Virus record (IMG/VR): IMGVR_UViG_3300024062_000022
Span: 1 to 37,187 of that record
From: a virus
Length of the DNA: 37,187 bases
Direction: 5' to 3' (one strand)
A model generated the notes under the pieces. That model was given only the letters and a program-made list of their open reading frames with translations. It did no database searches and was not told where the DNA came from. Shown here piece after piece: positions 17,201 through 26,600 of this stretch. Numbering within the stretch: position 1 is the stretch's first letter; each line of letters starts with the position of its first letter. The translations under genes were made by a program, and so were the position numbers.

Positions 17201-19011
17201 ACAATATCACCTACGTTTACTACATTGGTAAATTTAGTATCTAATCCAACAGAGACAACACCATTATCTACTTTAAAAGTTGTTCCTGGATTTGCAGTAT
17301 ATGATCTTCTCGAAAGAACTAAATCTGCATTAAATGTAGATAATCCTACAGAATTTGTTCCATAAACAGACTTAATATCAGAAACAGAATAATCAGTTAC
17401 AGAGTTTATTAATCTACCATTATCAATTCCATTAATAACTATCTGTTCATTTTCTAGGAAATTGCCTGTAGTTTCATATAAAGTCATCTCTGTATCTAAA
17501 GATCCCAAAGCAGTTTTGAGATATCCAGTAGCGTTACTATTTTTGCCTCTAATAAATGCGGGTAATGATAATCCTTCAGAAATTGAAGTGGTTAATCCGA
17601 TAGTAGTGTATGTTCTTATATCAAAAAGACGTAACTCTAATCTACTTGTTTGATCTACATAATCACTTTCTGGAACAAAATCATAAACTCTTGCAACACC
17701 AATAGTAGTGCCAGATTGTACGTCAGGGTCTAAACCCTTACGCTCACTCTGAAGATAAACAACAGCATCAGTCCCAAGTCCTATTGATGGAGCGCCAGTT
17801 CCATTATTTAAAATTGCTAACGTTCCCGAATTATATGGTAAGTTAATTTGGGGAGATTTTTCTGTAGTTCTTGTTTTCTTTACATCTATTAATGTAGGAG
17901 AAATCGTTTCTACATCATACCCTTTGACATATGCCTTTCCTGGACCAATCTGATAAACCATTGAGTCTTCAGATGGATTATTTCCTTCTACGGTAGTCTG
18001 TTCTTCGAAATAAATTCCTCTATTTAATACTCTATCGTTAAGACTGTCTCTAACATTAACAGTAAATGGTTTTACGAAATAATCTCCAGATTCATCAAAA
18101 GTTCTTCTTGCTAATTCTTCTCTGATTAAATTATACTGTGGATTTTCATCAAAAAATTGTGGAGTTCCTCCATTAATTCTAAGAATTTCTACAAAAGAAT
18201 CTGTATTTAAGTCATCAATTTCTCTTTTTGAAAACTTAAGTTCTATCTTAAATCTATCTGCACCAGGAGCAGCAAAATTGGAAAATCCTTTGGAATTGTC
18301 GAATAGAGTATCATCTTCATCAGAATTTACAATAGTTTCTAATACATCAAATCCAACCTTATATGATGGATTAATTCCATACTGGTCTAGTAAAATTGTT
18401 TGTGTTTCTACTCTAGCAAAAACTCCTCTTACAAAGTAGACACCTTCAGATACAGTTACAGCACTACCTTCAGATATAGCATTTTCTGAAATAGTGTTAG
18501 CAAAACCTTCACCCGTCTGAATAAAAGTATTATTCCCAAGAGAAACGTCAGATTCTAAGATTAAAGTTTCTGAACTTGAGAAAGTTTTGGTGTCAAAATT
18601 ATCACCACCACTACCAAGATATTTTACATATAATGTATAATTTCCTTTTTCTGAATCTGTATCAGTTAAGAGAATTACTACTTCTGCACTAACACCACTG
18701 GTTAGACCTTTTATCTTTACTCCTTTAAGATCATTAAAGTAAACAGACACAGGAATACCATTGTATTCTGATTCAATCTGAACAGCATACAATGGATTTT
18801 CATATTTTAACTGCCCAGGTATAACTACAGACCCTTCTTTAAATAAATGCTTACCAAACTGTTCAGTTTGATTTTGTGCAATTGATTGTAGAGTATTTAA
18901 TTCTCTAGCCTGAACCGGATATCCTGGCTTAAATAATACCTTGTAATAATCTTTTTGAGGATCATAATCGTCAAAGTAAGGTGAGACGTTGAGATTGGTT
19001 TCCTGTGACAT
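11230..19011 (-). CDS. Giant DUF4815 virion protein (2593 aa), probable baseplate/fibre-attachment component
   Basis: The N-terminus (N-V-S-P-Y-F-D-D-Y ... F-K-P-G-Y-P-V-Q-A-R-E-L-N-T-L-Q-S, then EQFGKHLFKEGSVVIPGQ) is the hallmark of DUF4815 phage proteins. A second conserved stretch lies near residues 1227-1280 (F-E-Q-P-Y-G-T-K-T-E-S-V-T-P-F). A third lies near 1762-1937 (D-P-L-A-Q-S-F-Y-V, then PVYLPGPQSLEV and F-K-S-Q-N-G-S-T-W-T). Residues about 1440-1478 and 1720-1750 are Thr/Asn/Glu-rich low-complexity linkers. Gly-rich modules recur near 1997-2060 and a GNEVMEY ... RGVDGT module near 2163-2245. It lies between gp8 and gp13, where T4 has 9-12 (outer wedge and short fibre), so a peripheral baseplate or fibre-bearing role is inferred. 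The start follows TAAGGAAG. The reading frame is intact across 7.8 kb. Confidence 0.9.
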   Translation of the reverse strand: MSQETNLNVSPYFDDYDPQKDYYKVLFKPGYPVQARELNTLQSIAQNQTEQFGKHLFKEGSVVIPGQLKYENPLYAVQIESEYNGIPVSVYFNDLKGVKIKGLTSGVSAEVVILLTDTDSEKGNYTLYVKYLGSGGDNFDTKTFSSSETLILESDVSLGNNTFIQTGEGFANTISENAISEGSAVTVSEGVYFVRGVFARVETQTILLDQYGINPSYKVGFDVLETIVNSDEDDTLFDNSKGFSNFAAPGADRFKIELKFSKREIDDLNTDSFVEILRINGGTPQFFDENPQYNLIREELARRTFDESGDYFVKPFTVNVRDSLNDRVLNRGIYFEEQTTVEGNNPSEDSMVYQIGPGKAYVKGYDVETISPTLIDVKKTRTTEKSPQINLPYNSGTLAILNNGTGAPSIGLGTDAVVYLQSERKGLDPDVQSGTTIGVARVYDFVPESDYVDQTSRLELRLFDIRTYTTIGLTTSISEGLSLPAFIRGKNSNATGYLKTALGSLDTEMTLYETTGNFLENEQIVINGIDNGRLINSVTDYSVSDIKSVYGTNSVGLSTFNADLVLSRRSYTANPGTTFKVDNGVVSVGLDTKFTNVVNVGDIVSYASTEFTGDPIYNRVTAVGASGTNFTISSITDVTGVCNGTLPTGSFEVTNILKYQPSLNSRNNSFLTKLNHENVSQISLNETEIIQRRTFNVASFTGSSFSIDIDADDTDLFFESFDEDRYLISYEDGTTELMRQDKFLLSLDGKTVTFNGLSKSSGSNTEVITTVKNIKPNSKNKKLNKVGKITIENSSLVSSGIGTTTLNDGLSYSNVYGTRVQDNEISLNVPDVVRVLAVYESDNTFNPTLSQLQLTGSSGNSNYIVGERIEGKLSGAIAIVTSKVSVDKLEYTYLNTSQFSLGEIVSGKDSEEESIVSAKILSSKNITQNFDFDDGQRDTFYDFSRIIRRQGVESPKKKLTVIFQNYTIDSSDTGEFITANSYSQENFKHDVGFYQGSRLTDFVDIRPRVAPYTLTNKSPFEFDSRNFASDGQYSDYILVPNENILLDYEFYVGRIDTIFLNPDGQFQILSGEPSANPQPAESISTGLSIATVFIPPYVFNTKNINVFMSVHKRYRMQDISLLEDRIHRVERFTTLSMLESKTENFMIKDAETGLDRFKCGFFVDNFSNHQYHNLLNPNFKAAIDTSSNTLRPKHYTTSLDLQLGSEVIEGFTSTFTPNADSSFVSDLGSVNVRKTGDLVTLNYDSVLYFEQPYGTKTESVTPFLVRYWQGTIQLNPSIDVWFDEVARETNATQEVVNRVEREDENITVINNVTVDNEVFVGGAGQVLPNPQTGVAPFDWIQNAKDLLIGVSRLGGNNVAFDNNRNSSNIRTSGTGERRNVIGSDIIHLNVWKRRVDQQSRNLINQLLPPDAATQFLTAIDANNGNARAVINFIPQTGSATVTETNTTTTESTSDVSTIIIPEEIITDTNTETSTENFTEEIRFLRSRNIEFDATGLRPRTRFYPFFEGIDVSNYVIPKLLEVEMISGSFVVGETVISDPVRSVSKEISFRLCTPNHKSGPFDGTGDGTLFKLNPYTLQSFESTYTASSTLLNVDTKSLELQQESEYYGWIEENMRLIGKDSGAVAEIKSTRLVSDNSGRLIGSLFVVNPNVPENPRWINGENTFTLIDTPSLNELTQVFNKFTPNQRINESGGEAEFTSAGTLSITQTNILSTRNVTVLSSFNRNTNNITNTTTNTTTTTISGGNGSESSTDQFTVWENHDPLAQSFYVRDNTGIFLTDVEVFFETKDEELPVTLQIRPMIAGVPSNEVVPFSEVTLDPDQIILSSDGSVPTKFTFSSPVYLPGPQSLEVRSAPIASQQSSVFSVVLLSGSPNYRVYIAELGQNDIETGIKISKQSTLGSLFKSQNGSTWTPSQLEDLKYRLYRADFTTNLGLVKFFNPKLGLGNKKVTVTGTNQFLPLSKKIIVGLGSDGYDATGLVEGASLVQGTATGNLVGLAGSVTTLSVINTGTGYTTGTFTGVELETDTGDGTGAIATLEIDSSGIGTATITNGGLNYLVGDVLSLPSREFGLDVGFGGKVGVTSISVISNTLVIDNVQGEFEVGITSISYVSGVGTNVSTGATVSSIINDPYYDGLHMKITQLNHGMHSSENYVKIEKVRPLLSEVNSTLSSDITTTDTILSLDSVFGFGTFEGQTVSGSYPGYIIVGNEVMEYTNISGNSLTINTRGVDGTLAFSYSSGTRVAKYEFNGVSLRRINKVHNFAEVDRTNHPTTLNSYFIKIDNSDTDFEGSVIGKNRSIISKLYFTNTEKTGRTGSHLSNNIQYEAITPKITNMLPGKTTIKSRVRTFSGTSISGSEKSFIDNGFQNLNLDQINYLGAPCLICSQENESRFITDSPGNRSLSIELDLNTTDSRVSPVIDTVQTNVVLTSNLINSPTGGVNENANYKNDELVRSLNDDNHACIYLSKPIRLKIPANSIKVILKALHMRDNDIRVLYQLYRDDAPESAMNYELFPGFSNYRVDGDGIKRVIDPSQSDGTNDSKVIIGDDPTFKDYEYSVDDLPEFNSFAIKIVLASENQALVPQVKDLRAIATIKPKL

Positions 19012-19017
19012 GCTTCC

Positions 19018-20601
19018 TTAGAATTGCAAAATTACTTTAATATCTTCTTTTTGATTTGATGACCTAGTTATAGAAGGTCTGTTATCAACATAAATTATGT
19101 TTCCAGAATACTTCTCAACTTCTGGATTGGAAACTCCTTTAATAAAGGATTGTCCTAATTGATATGTATTATTATTTATTGTCTCAGTTGAACCATCAAA
19201 ATCAACATTGATCTGTAAATCTACACTATTTTCAAAGTTTATTTCAACACTTCCATTTGAAGTTGGAGCATCAGTAAATCTTTCTAAATTAAATCCATAA
19301 GACGGAGAAGAATTTCTACTTCCATCAGTATTAAATCCTACAAGTCTTCTATCTTGCCAATACTTTAATACTCCCGTATTCTTATCATACGAAATTACTC
19401 TACCAACAGCAGTTACATTAGTATCTAATGTTTGAGTAAAGAAAGAATCTGCGTTAATTGTTACTTCTTTATAAAAATTTGTAGATTGGGTGTTTAATGA
19501 TTTTAATTTTAATGCATACAACGAACTTACTGTCGAATCTTCTAGAATTTCTGAAGATGCATATTTTAATGCATTTTCGACTATACCAAATCTTGAGATT
19601 TGATTTCCTGTAATAAAATCAGGATTTTCTGTGGTGTTTTCAATTCTGGTATAAAGAAGAACATTTGATGCTCCAAGTTCATTATAAATATCAAATCCAT
19701 GACCACCTTTTGGTGGGATAATTACATCAAATACTGGAGCAGTATCTTGAATACTTACTCCTCTGGATACCAAATCAAGTGTCCCGAAAGTATAACCAGA
19801 ACCCCCTTTAGAAATAACAACACTTTCAACTTTCTGGTCGCTATTTAAAATTACCGTAGCAAAAGCACCAGATCCATCTCCTTTAATTGGAACATCTGTG
19901 ATCGTATTACCTGAAGTAAATGTTACACCTACTCCTCTATTTCTAATTTTTGCAATTTTTAATTGTCCACTAGAAGAAGCATGGTTTTTAACTGCTTGAG
20001 TGTCTGTATTTGTTGCCCAATTTTTTGGTGTGGGCATGTAGAATACAGATTCAAATTTTATTAAATCTCTTGGTTTAATAGTATAGAGATATTTCCAAAC
20101 ATAACCATCTCCACTGTTACCTGCTTTTCTTGGTTCTAATGCAATAAATGTAGGTTCATCTAAAGATTGATTTCCTTTGAAATCATTCTCTGGGGATGCT
20201 CCATTATCTAAGCAGATATAAACATTCAAATCTTCATTAATTACATAATAATTTGAAGAGTAGAGACTTGTTGCTCCAGACTGAGGAGAAATATTTGATG
20301 ATGTTATATCATGGCGATACATATCATAAATGGATCCAGATTCCCATTCATTCTTTTTTACAACTTGAGATGCATCTTGAGGTAGGATTTTTGACAACCC
20401 TATCATAGTATCCCAATAATCATTTTCTTGATCAAAAGAGTCTTTAGGTGCTGGTGGAACAACATCCCAATCTGAAGCATATTCAGTAGCATTTGGCAAT
20501 CCAATAAACGCATAGTAAGAATTATCATCCGAGTTAGTAACTTTAGATACAAAATTACTAGCGTTCAATATTCTTAACTGATCAGTTATAATTGCCGACA
20601 T
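19018..20601 (-). CDS. 8: Baseplate wedge protein gp8
   Basis: This is a wedge component that sits with gp7 and gp10 in the T4 baseplate. The key match is GDGYVWKYLYTIKP at residues 164-177 (T4: GDGYVWEYLFEIPP). It is supported by the Pro-rich N-terminal region W-D-V-V-P-P-A-P-K-D (46-54), D-Y-W-D-T-M-I-G-L-S-K-I-L-P (61-74), and the C-terminal ending IIYVDNRPSI then Q-K-E-D-I-K-V-I-L-Q-F (T4: MIYMENRPPI ... EEINILFTF). At 527 aa it is about 190 longer than T4 gp8 (334). Residues about 215-305 contain a GGSGYTFG-type Gly-rich module that T4 lacks. It follows the 4029-aa gene by 25 bp, with a late-type octamer in that gap. Confidence 0.92.
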   Translation of the reverse strand: MSAIITDQLRILNASNFVSKVTNSDDNSYYAFIGLPNATEYASDWDVVPPAPKDSFDQENDYWDTMIGLSKILPQDASQVVKKNEWESGSIYDMYRHDITSSNISPQSGATSLYSSNYYVINEDLNVYICLDNGASPENDFKGNQSLDEPTFIALEPRKAGNSGDGYVWKYLYTIKPRDLIKFESVFYMPTPKNWATNTDTQAVKNHASSSGQLKIAKIRNRGVGVTFTSGNTITDVPIKGDGSGAFATVILNSDQKVESVVISKGGSGYTFGTLDLVSRGVSIQDTAPVFDVIIPPKGGHGFDIYNELGASNVLLYTRIENTTENPDFITGNQISRFGIVENALKYASSEILEDSTVSSLYALKLKSLNTQSTNFYKEVTINADSFFTQTLDTNVTAVGRVISYDKNTGVLKYWQDRRLVGFNTDGSRNSSPSYGFNLERFTDAPTSNGSVEINFENSVDLQINVDFDGSTETINNNTYQLGQSFIKGVSNPEVEKYSGNIIYVDNRPSITRSSNQKEDIKVILQF

Positions 20602-20619
20602 TTTTATAGTTTTTTTATT

Positions 20620-20631
20620 TATTTATTTATG
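20620..20631 (-). promoter_or_regulatory. Putative late promoter(s) before gp8
   Basis: The minus strand reads CATAAATAAATA, giving two overlapping 7-of-8 matches to TATAAATA (20624-20631 and 20620-20627). They sit on the TAA stop of the 4029-aa gene (20627-20629), about 20-25 bp before the gp8 start. There is no good Shine-Dalgarno between it and the ATG. Confidence 0.5.
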
Positions 20632-23600
20632 AAGAATAAAGATCATTCTTTAATGGTTTAGATCTCTGGATAATTGCAGAAGTCTCAATTCCAGAAATTC
20701 CATTTTGATATACATCAAATTGTTTTTCATTAGATCTAGTCAAATTACTAATTCTACCCCAACTGTAATCGCCATAATAATAAGTTTGACCTAAACTTAC
20801 TAATCCATTATAATCCGAAACACTTACAACTACTTGTGCAATTGAGGTAGTTCCTACACCAGAAACTGTAGTTTGTGCAATAGAAACTTGAGAAACTCTA
20901 TAAACATTATCTATAAAAGTAGATCCAATTCCAATCACATTATTACTTTCGTCAAGTGAGGTTAATCCATATCCAACATTACTATCTCTAATAGTAAAAT
21001 AGTATCCTGTTTGGATTCCACTTATAGAAGTAGATGCTGAACCTGTTATCTCAGAATCTCTTATAAATGAATTTTCTGGAATAAACAGGTCAAAAACAAT
21101 TCCAGTAGAAGCGACTCCAACAATAGAAGTAGTTCCAATTCCAGTAACGATTCCAAAATCACCTTCATATTCTACTTTTGTGATAGTTTCAAAAGTTCTT
21201 TCTGGAAATTCAACAAGAACTGATGGTGGTGTAGATGAAGTATAACCAGAACCAGAATTTGTAAGATTTATTATAGAAACTGAAGAACCAGACAATGTAG
21301 CAGTTCCAGTAGCAGTCGTTCCAAGTCCAACTGGGGAAGAAATAATAACCGAAGGTGTTGTGCTATAACCAACACCACTCTCATTAATTTCTATGGAAGT
21401 TATAGTTCCTGTCGATGATACTACGGCAGTAGCAGCACATGAAACTAAATTATCTTGATTAAAGATTTTTATAGTTTTAAATGTATTGTCAATTGCACCA
21501 AGTTCATCAAAACTATCGAAGAAAGTCTTTAAGTTATCAACAAATAGTTCATTATCACTAATAGAAAGATCTTTTATCAAATACGCAGTTGGATTTATGG
21601 ATGGCGATAATGATTCTCTTGCCTTTGAAACCACAAATCCTCTAGAAGAACTTGCTGATCCAACAAAAGATGCTGAAGATAAGAACAAATCATTTCTTTG
21701 CTTACACCATATTGCATTTCTAAAAAGATTTTCATTATCCGAAATTCCTCTACCAGAATAAACATTAGTTCTAACTGCATCTGATGAAATAATTTCATTA
21801 ATAATTCTAGATTTTTCCTTCAGATTTTGATCATCTGAATCTAATCTAAGACTATCACCAACCTTTACATTTCCTAAAATATCAACATCCCGAACGTCAA
21901 TTTCGTTTGTTCCTTCGTAGAATAAAATTTTCGAAGTTGATACATTAGTAAGTTTTGATGACAAGTCATCAAAAGATTGAGGGGCTTCTATGAATTCAAT
22001 CACACTTCCGCCATTAAACACATAAGATTCTCCCGGAACTTGGAGGACATCATTAATGGTGATAATTAAGTTGTTTGCAAGATTGAGATTAGATCCTGGT
22101 TTTGCTTCGAATGAAGCTTGTTTTCCATCAATTTTAAGAGGGAAAAATCTCCTAGTACCATCTATTAAATCATTAATCGGGTCAATAGAAATTATCTTAC
22201 CAAAATGCCAAGAAGAAATTTCATCTTCATATGTTTCTTCGATGGAGATTTGGAATTCTTGGAATGATAATGAAGAATCTGTCGGAATTCCTTCTAACCC
22301 ATTAATAGGGACAGTGAGAATGTCATCTTTTTTGTATGAATACCCATAATTTTGTATTTCAAAGTTAAGAACACTACTATCCAAACTTACTTGAATGTTT
22401 ACAGTTGCTTGAGTTCCAACACCAGATTGTGGAGTAGAAGAACTATAAGTTAACGGTAAATTTGAATAAGGTAATGGAGTATCAAATACTATCGTTGGAG
22501 GCATAGATGATATAAATCCACCTACAGTTTCAGTAATGTCTACGGAAATAACATTACCATTATTAACAACAGCAGTCCCAATAAATTGAATAGTAGGAGA
22601 TTCGGAAATTTCAGTGGCAACACCCACATTAACTGTCTGAATTCCTACTCTGTAACCAGACCCACTGTTTCCAATACTAACAGAGGAAACTGTTCCAAGA
22701 CCAGAGATGATAGCAGTGCCACCAGCAGAAACTAATGGTTGATAACCAAACCCAGCAGAAGAACCCACAGAGACGATAATACCTCCTCTAGGTACACTTG
22801 ATGTATTGGTGTCATAAACTGCTTGTATAGGGTCTCCTGTGAAGGTTATAGAGGTTATTCCTGGAGACTCTACGAGATCATAAGAACCTTGAATTGGAAT
22901 AGTACTGTTTCTCGCAGGTTGCTGAAGAACACTTCTAATTAAAGTAATTCCATTATTAGTGGAAATTCCTGTAATATCTTGACCATCAGATTGAATAGTG
23001 AATGTGTCATCAATTCCGTTAAATTGATCAGAAACAGAATCAAAGATGTAATTATTACTATAAGGAGTTATTCCAGTTCCTTCTACTCCTGATTTCAAGA
23101 AAATTCTTCCACTGAATGTAGAAGATGTTTTTATGCTATTAAAATCGACTTCTTCTGGGTCAGATGGATTTTCATTAGGGACTTCTCCTTTAGGTGCATC
23201 TGCAAAATAAATTGTATTGTCTACAATATTATAATTTGCTTTTACTTTTCTAACAATAGACCCAGATAAATGGTTTTCAATTTCAGTTCCTAATTGAGAT
23301 CTAGTCACTAAAACATTATTTTGGATATTATTATAATTAACGACGTTTATTTTAATAATCTCACCATTAATCTTAAGTAAATCTCCACCAGATAATTGTA
23401 AGGCATCATCAACAGAAACAATGTTACTGAGTGTAGTTACGTCTGTCGTAAGTGATGTAGTTTTTGCAGTAGCAACTACTGGAGATTGAATTACATTGTC
23501 AATGGAAATAAGTGCTTTTGTATTTTGCTTTTTAGAATTAAACTGATGATTTGCCCCAACCCCAACATTTGCAATGTCCAGATAAACAGGAGGTACTGCT

Positions 23601-26600
23601 AAGGCATCAGTAGCAGATCCAGATACTCTAATTTTTAAATCATTAATCTTAACGACATAGACTGATGATGGAAGAATGTCAGTAGAACCTATTCCGGAAA
23701 TAGTTGTTGTTGATATTCCAATAGGAGATCCAGTAGCTCCCCCCTGATTATATACAACTTCTTCACCAGTACTAAAGAAATGATTAGGGACTAGGAAAGT
23801 ATCTTCATCAAGATCTATATAATCTGTGCTTGTTCCATCAAATGTTTTTTTGAAGATTGGATTATCGTTATGGGTAAGATTAAAAGATTTTTTGACATCA
23901 TTAAGAGTTCCAGTATATAATCCATAATCTTGTTTAATTTCAGATTTATTTGTTTCTATTCCAATAAAATCATACTGAGTACTACTCCCAAAAACAAATT
24001 TAAATAATCTTACTTCATAATCAATGTTTGCATCCGGAGTAAAAAATAATACAACTTTTTCGGATACACCAGAACCAATAGTTCCGGTAGATAAAATACC
24101 TAAATTAGAACCAGTATTTACAATACCATATTCTATTTGATTGGAAGTATTTGCATCTGGATTAAACAAAGATACAACTTCACTGAATTGATATTCACTA
24201 TTTGTCAAGTCCTCGATAGAAACTGCATAGTATGCTGAATTATAATCACTCCCAGCAAAAGAAGAAATTGCTACTGTAGATGGAGATGGTGAAGAAGAAA
24301 TTGCTATGAATTCGGATTCAATGTAATTTTGCAACATTGTTTCTGTTGCTACTCCAGTTGCAGAGGTATTTGCAATTCCAATAGTTAATGAATTTATGGT
24401 ATATGTAGAAGCAGTAGATACATTTGGTGTAAATGAAACTATTAGATTTGAACCAGAAATAGAAGCATCAAATGTTCCTATTCCTGTTCCATACGATGAT
24501 GAGAAATTAGATTCTAAACTTGCATAATCAGTAATGTATACATCAGTGTCATCATGAATGACATTTATTTCTACAGATTCATATTCATTATTATCCGTAT
24601 CAGAAATTAAAGTGTGAAGTTTGAGTGCTCTATAAGTGCTTCCAATAGAAACAATCGTAGAAATACCTGATGTTCCTTGTGGTAAAGTCGTTGAATGAGT
24701 ATTTAAAGATACTACATCACCTAAAGATAAAGTACCAATTCCAGAAATAGTCTCATCCAAATTAAAACTACATACATTTAAATGGTAGTCATTAATGCTA
24801 AATTTATCTGGATAGTAAAGTAATTCTATGTTATCCGAAATAATTCTTGCATCAAAATATCCCAAATCGTCTTGGGAAAATAATTTTGCATACTGATTGA
24901 TGTAGGTAAATGAATTATCATGAATTAGTGAGACTATATTAAACATAGATTCACTAGAGAATAATTTATCTGTAGAAGTCACAAGATACTTTACATATCG
25001 AACATCAGAATAATGTTTTCTGTTAACTACAGTAAAATGTTCAAATCTAGGACTACTATTGAAAAATTCTGAAATATTGTCAATGTCAAGAACTCTATTT
25101 CCAGATGATTCTCTATAATCTTGAACTAATCTGCTATTGAAAATAATTTGATTTGAGGTAGTTAAATCTCCAATTGTAAATAAATTTTCCCTAGCTAGAT
25201 CGAAATTAAATACACAATCTAAATCAATTACAGAATCTAAATTCTGAATTGCTCCTATAAATCCTAAATTTTGGTTGGTAGAAATTCCACTACTTATATC
25301 TGGAGATGATGGAATTTCAAGAGTAGAAAACTTTTTAAATCCAGAAGTATGATTTAATGAAGAAACTGGATCATTCCAGGTTTCAAAAGGAACTTCTGAT
25401 TTTACAACATATGAAAAATACTGATAATAATGATTATCATGTATTCTCTGGAATGTGTCATTTAAAAATCCCTTTTCAAACTTCCAACCTTTTCTTCTAT
25501 CAGAAGAATTTGAAATTTTATAATACCCATTTGATACTATTGAATCTTGGATAATTGATTTATTTCCACTAGTTTCTCCTATCAAAGTACTGCCAATTTT
25601 AAATGTGTCGGAAGAAGCAACTATAAGAATTCCTGGCTGTGGATTCCAATTCTGAACGACCCCTGTAGAATTGTCTGAAATAATTCTTTCACTAATAACA
25701 AAGTTGTTTTGCTTAAGTATAGAATTGAAAGTTGGGAAGTATGATTCTGGTATTACTTGAGGATTAGATAAATCCGAATTAAAGATACCTAAAATCTCAT
25801 CCGATCCTATAAGATCAGATACACTATAAGTAAAGTTTGCATTAATTCCACCTATATTTGGATCGGTTGATGTAATTTCAAAAAACTTATATTCAAAATC
25901 GGAGGAATTATATGATCTTGTAGTTACTCCTATTTCTGGTTCATCAATTGCAACTCCTTCAACAAATACTTTTGTTCCAACTGTAAATGGGAAATCTTCA
26001 ACAGAACTAAACTGGGTTTCTAAAGTAACGGTTACATTTTTTAGTACAGGATCATAAGTTACATTTGTAATTTTTAATCCATTTGAATTTGAAATTGGTA
26101 TTATTTTAGGTTGAATTTGATTAATACCTGAAGTATTCTTTAAAATGTTTACTTTTCCTTCACTGGGTATATATTCTAATTTGACATCATTTACAACTTT
26201 ATTGGTCAGTCCATCAATCACAACTAAATCTGTGTCTGTTATATAAGAAAATCCTGCTGTCAAGATTTCAATTCTATCAAAAACTGATAATGCATTTACT
26301 TCTAAAATTGTTGGTATTTTTGCAGAAGGAACAATAGTGGGATCGATAGAATAATTAAATCCTATAGAATCGAAGTAATAGTCTTTTATTTTTCCAATTG
26401 TATTAGAAGACGCATAAACATATCCATCTTTTCCAGAATCACTTTCTATATAAAGTTCCGGAATTGAAGAAAACTCAATAGTTTTATTTTTCAAGACTAA
26501 TTCAGAAATCGGTCCAGTTAAACTAGTATTGGTTGTAGAATATTTAAATGTTGCTTCAGAAGATGTATAAGATTCTTTCTCTGGGTAATTTTGAAGTTCA

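Noticed and set aside
21595-21798. Minus-strand ORF of 67 codons inside the giant gene
   Set aside because: It is an alternative frame within an uninterrupted 4029-codon reading frame; nothing independent supports it.
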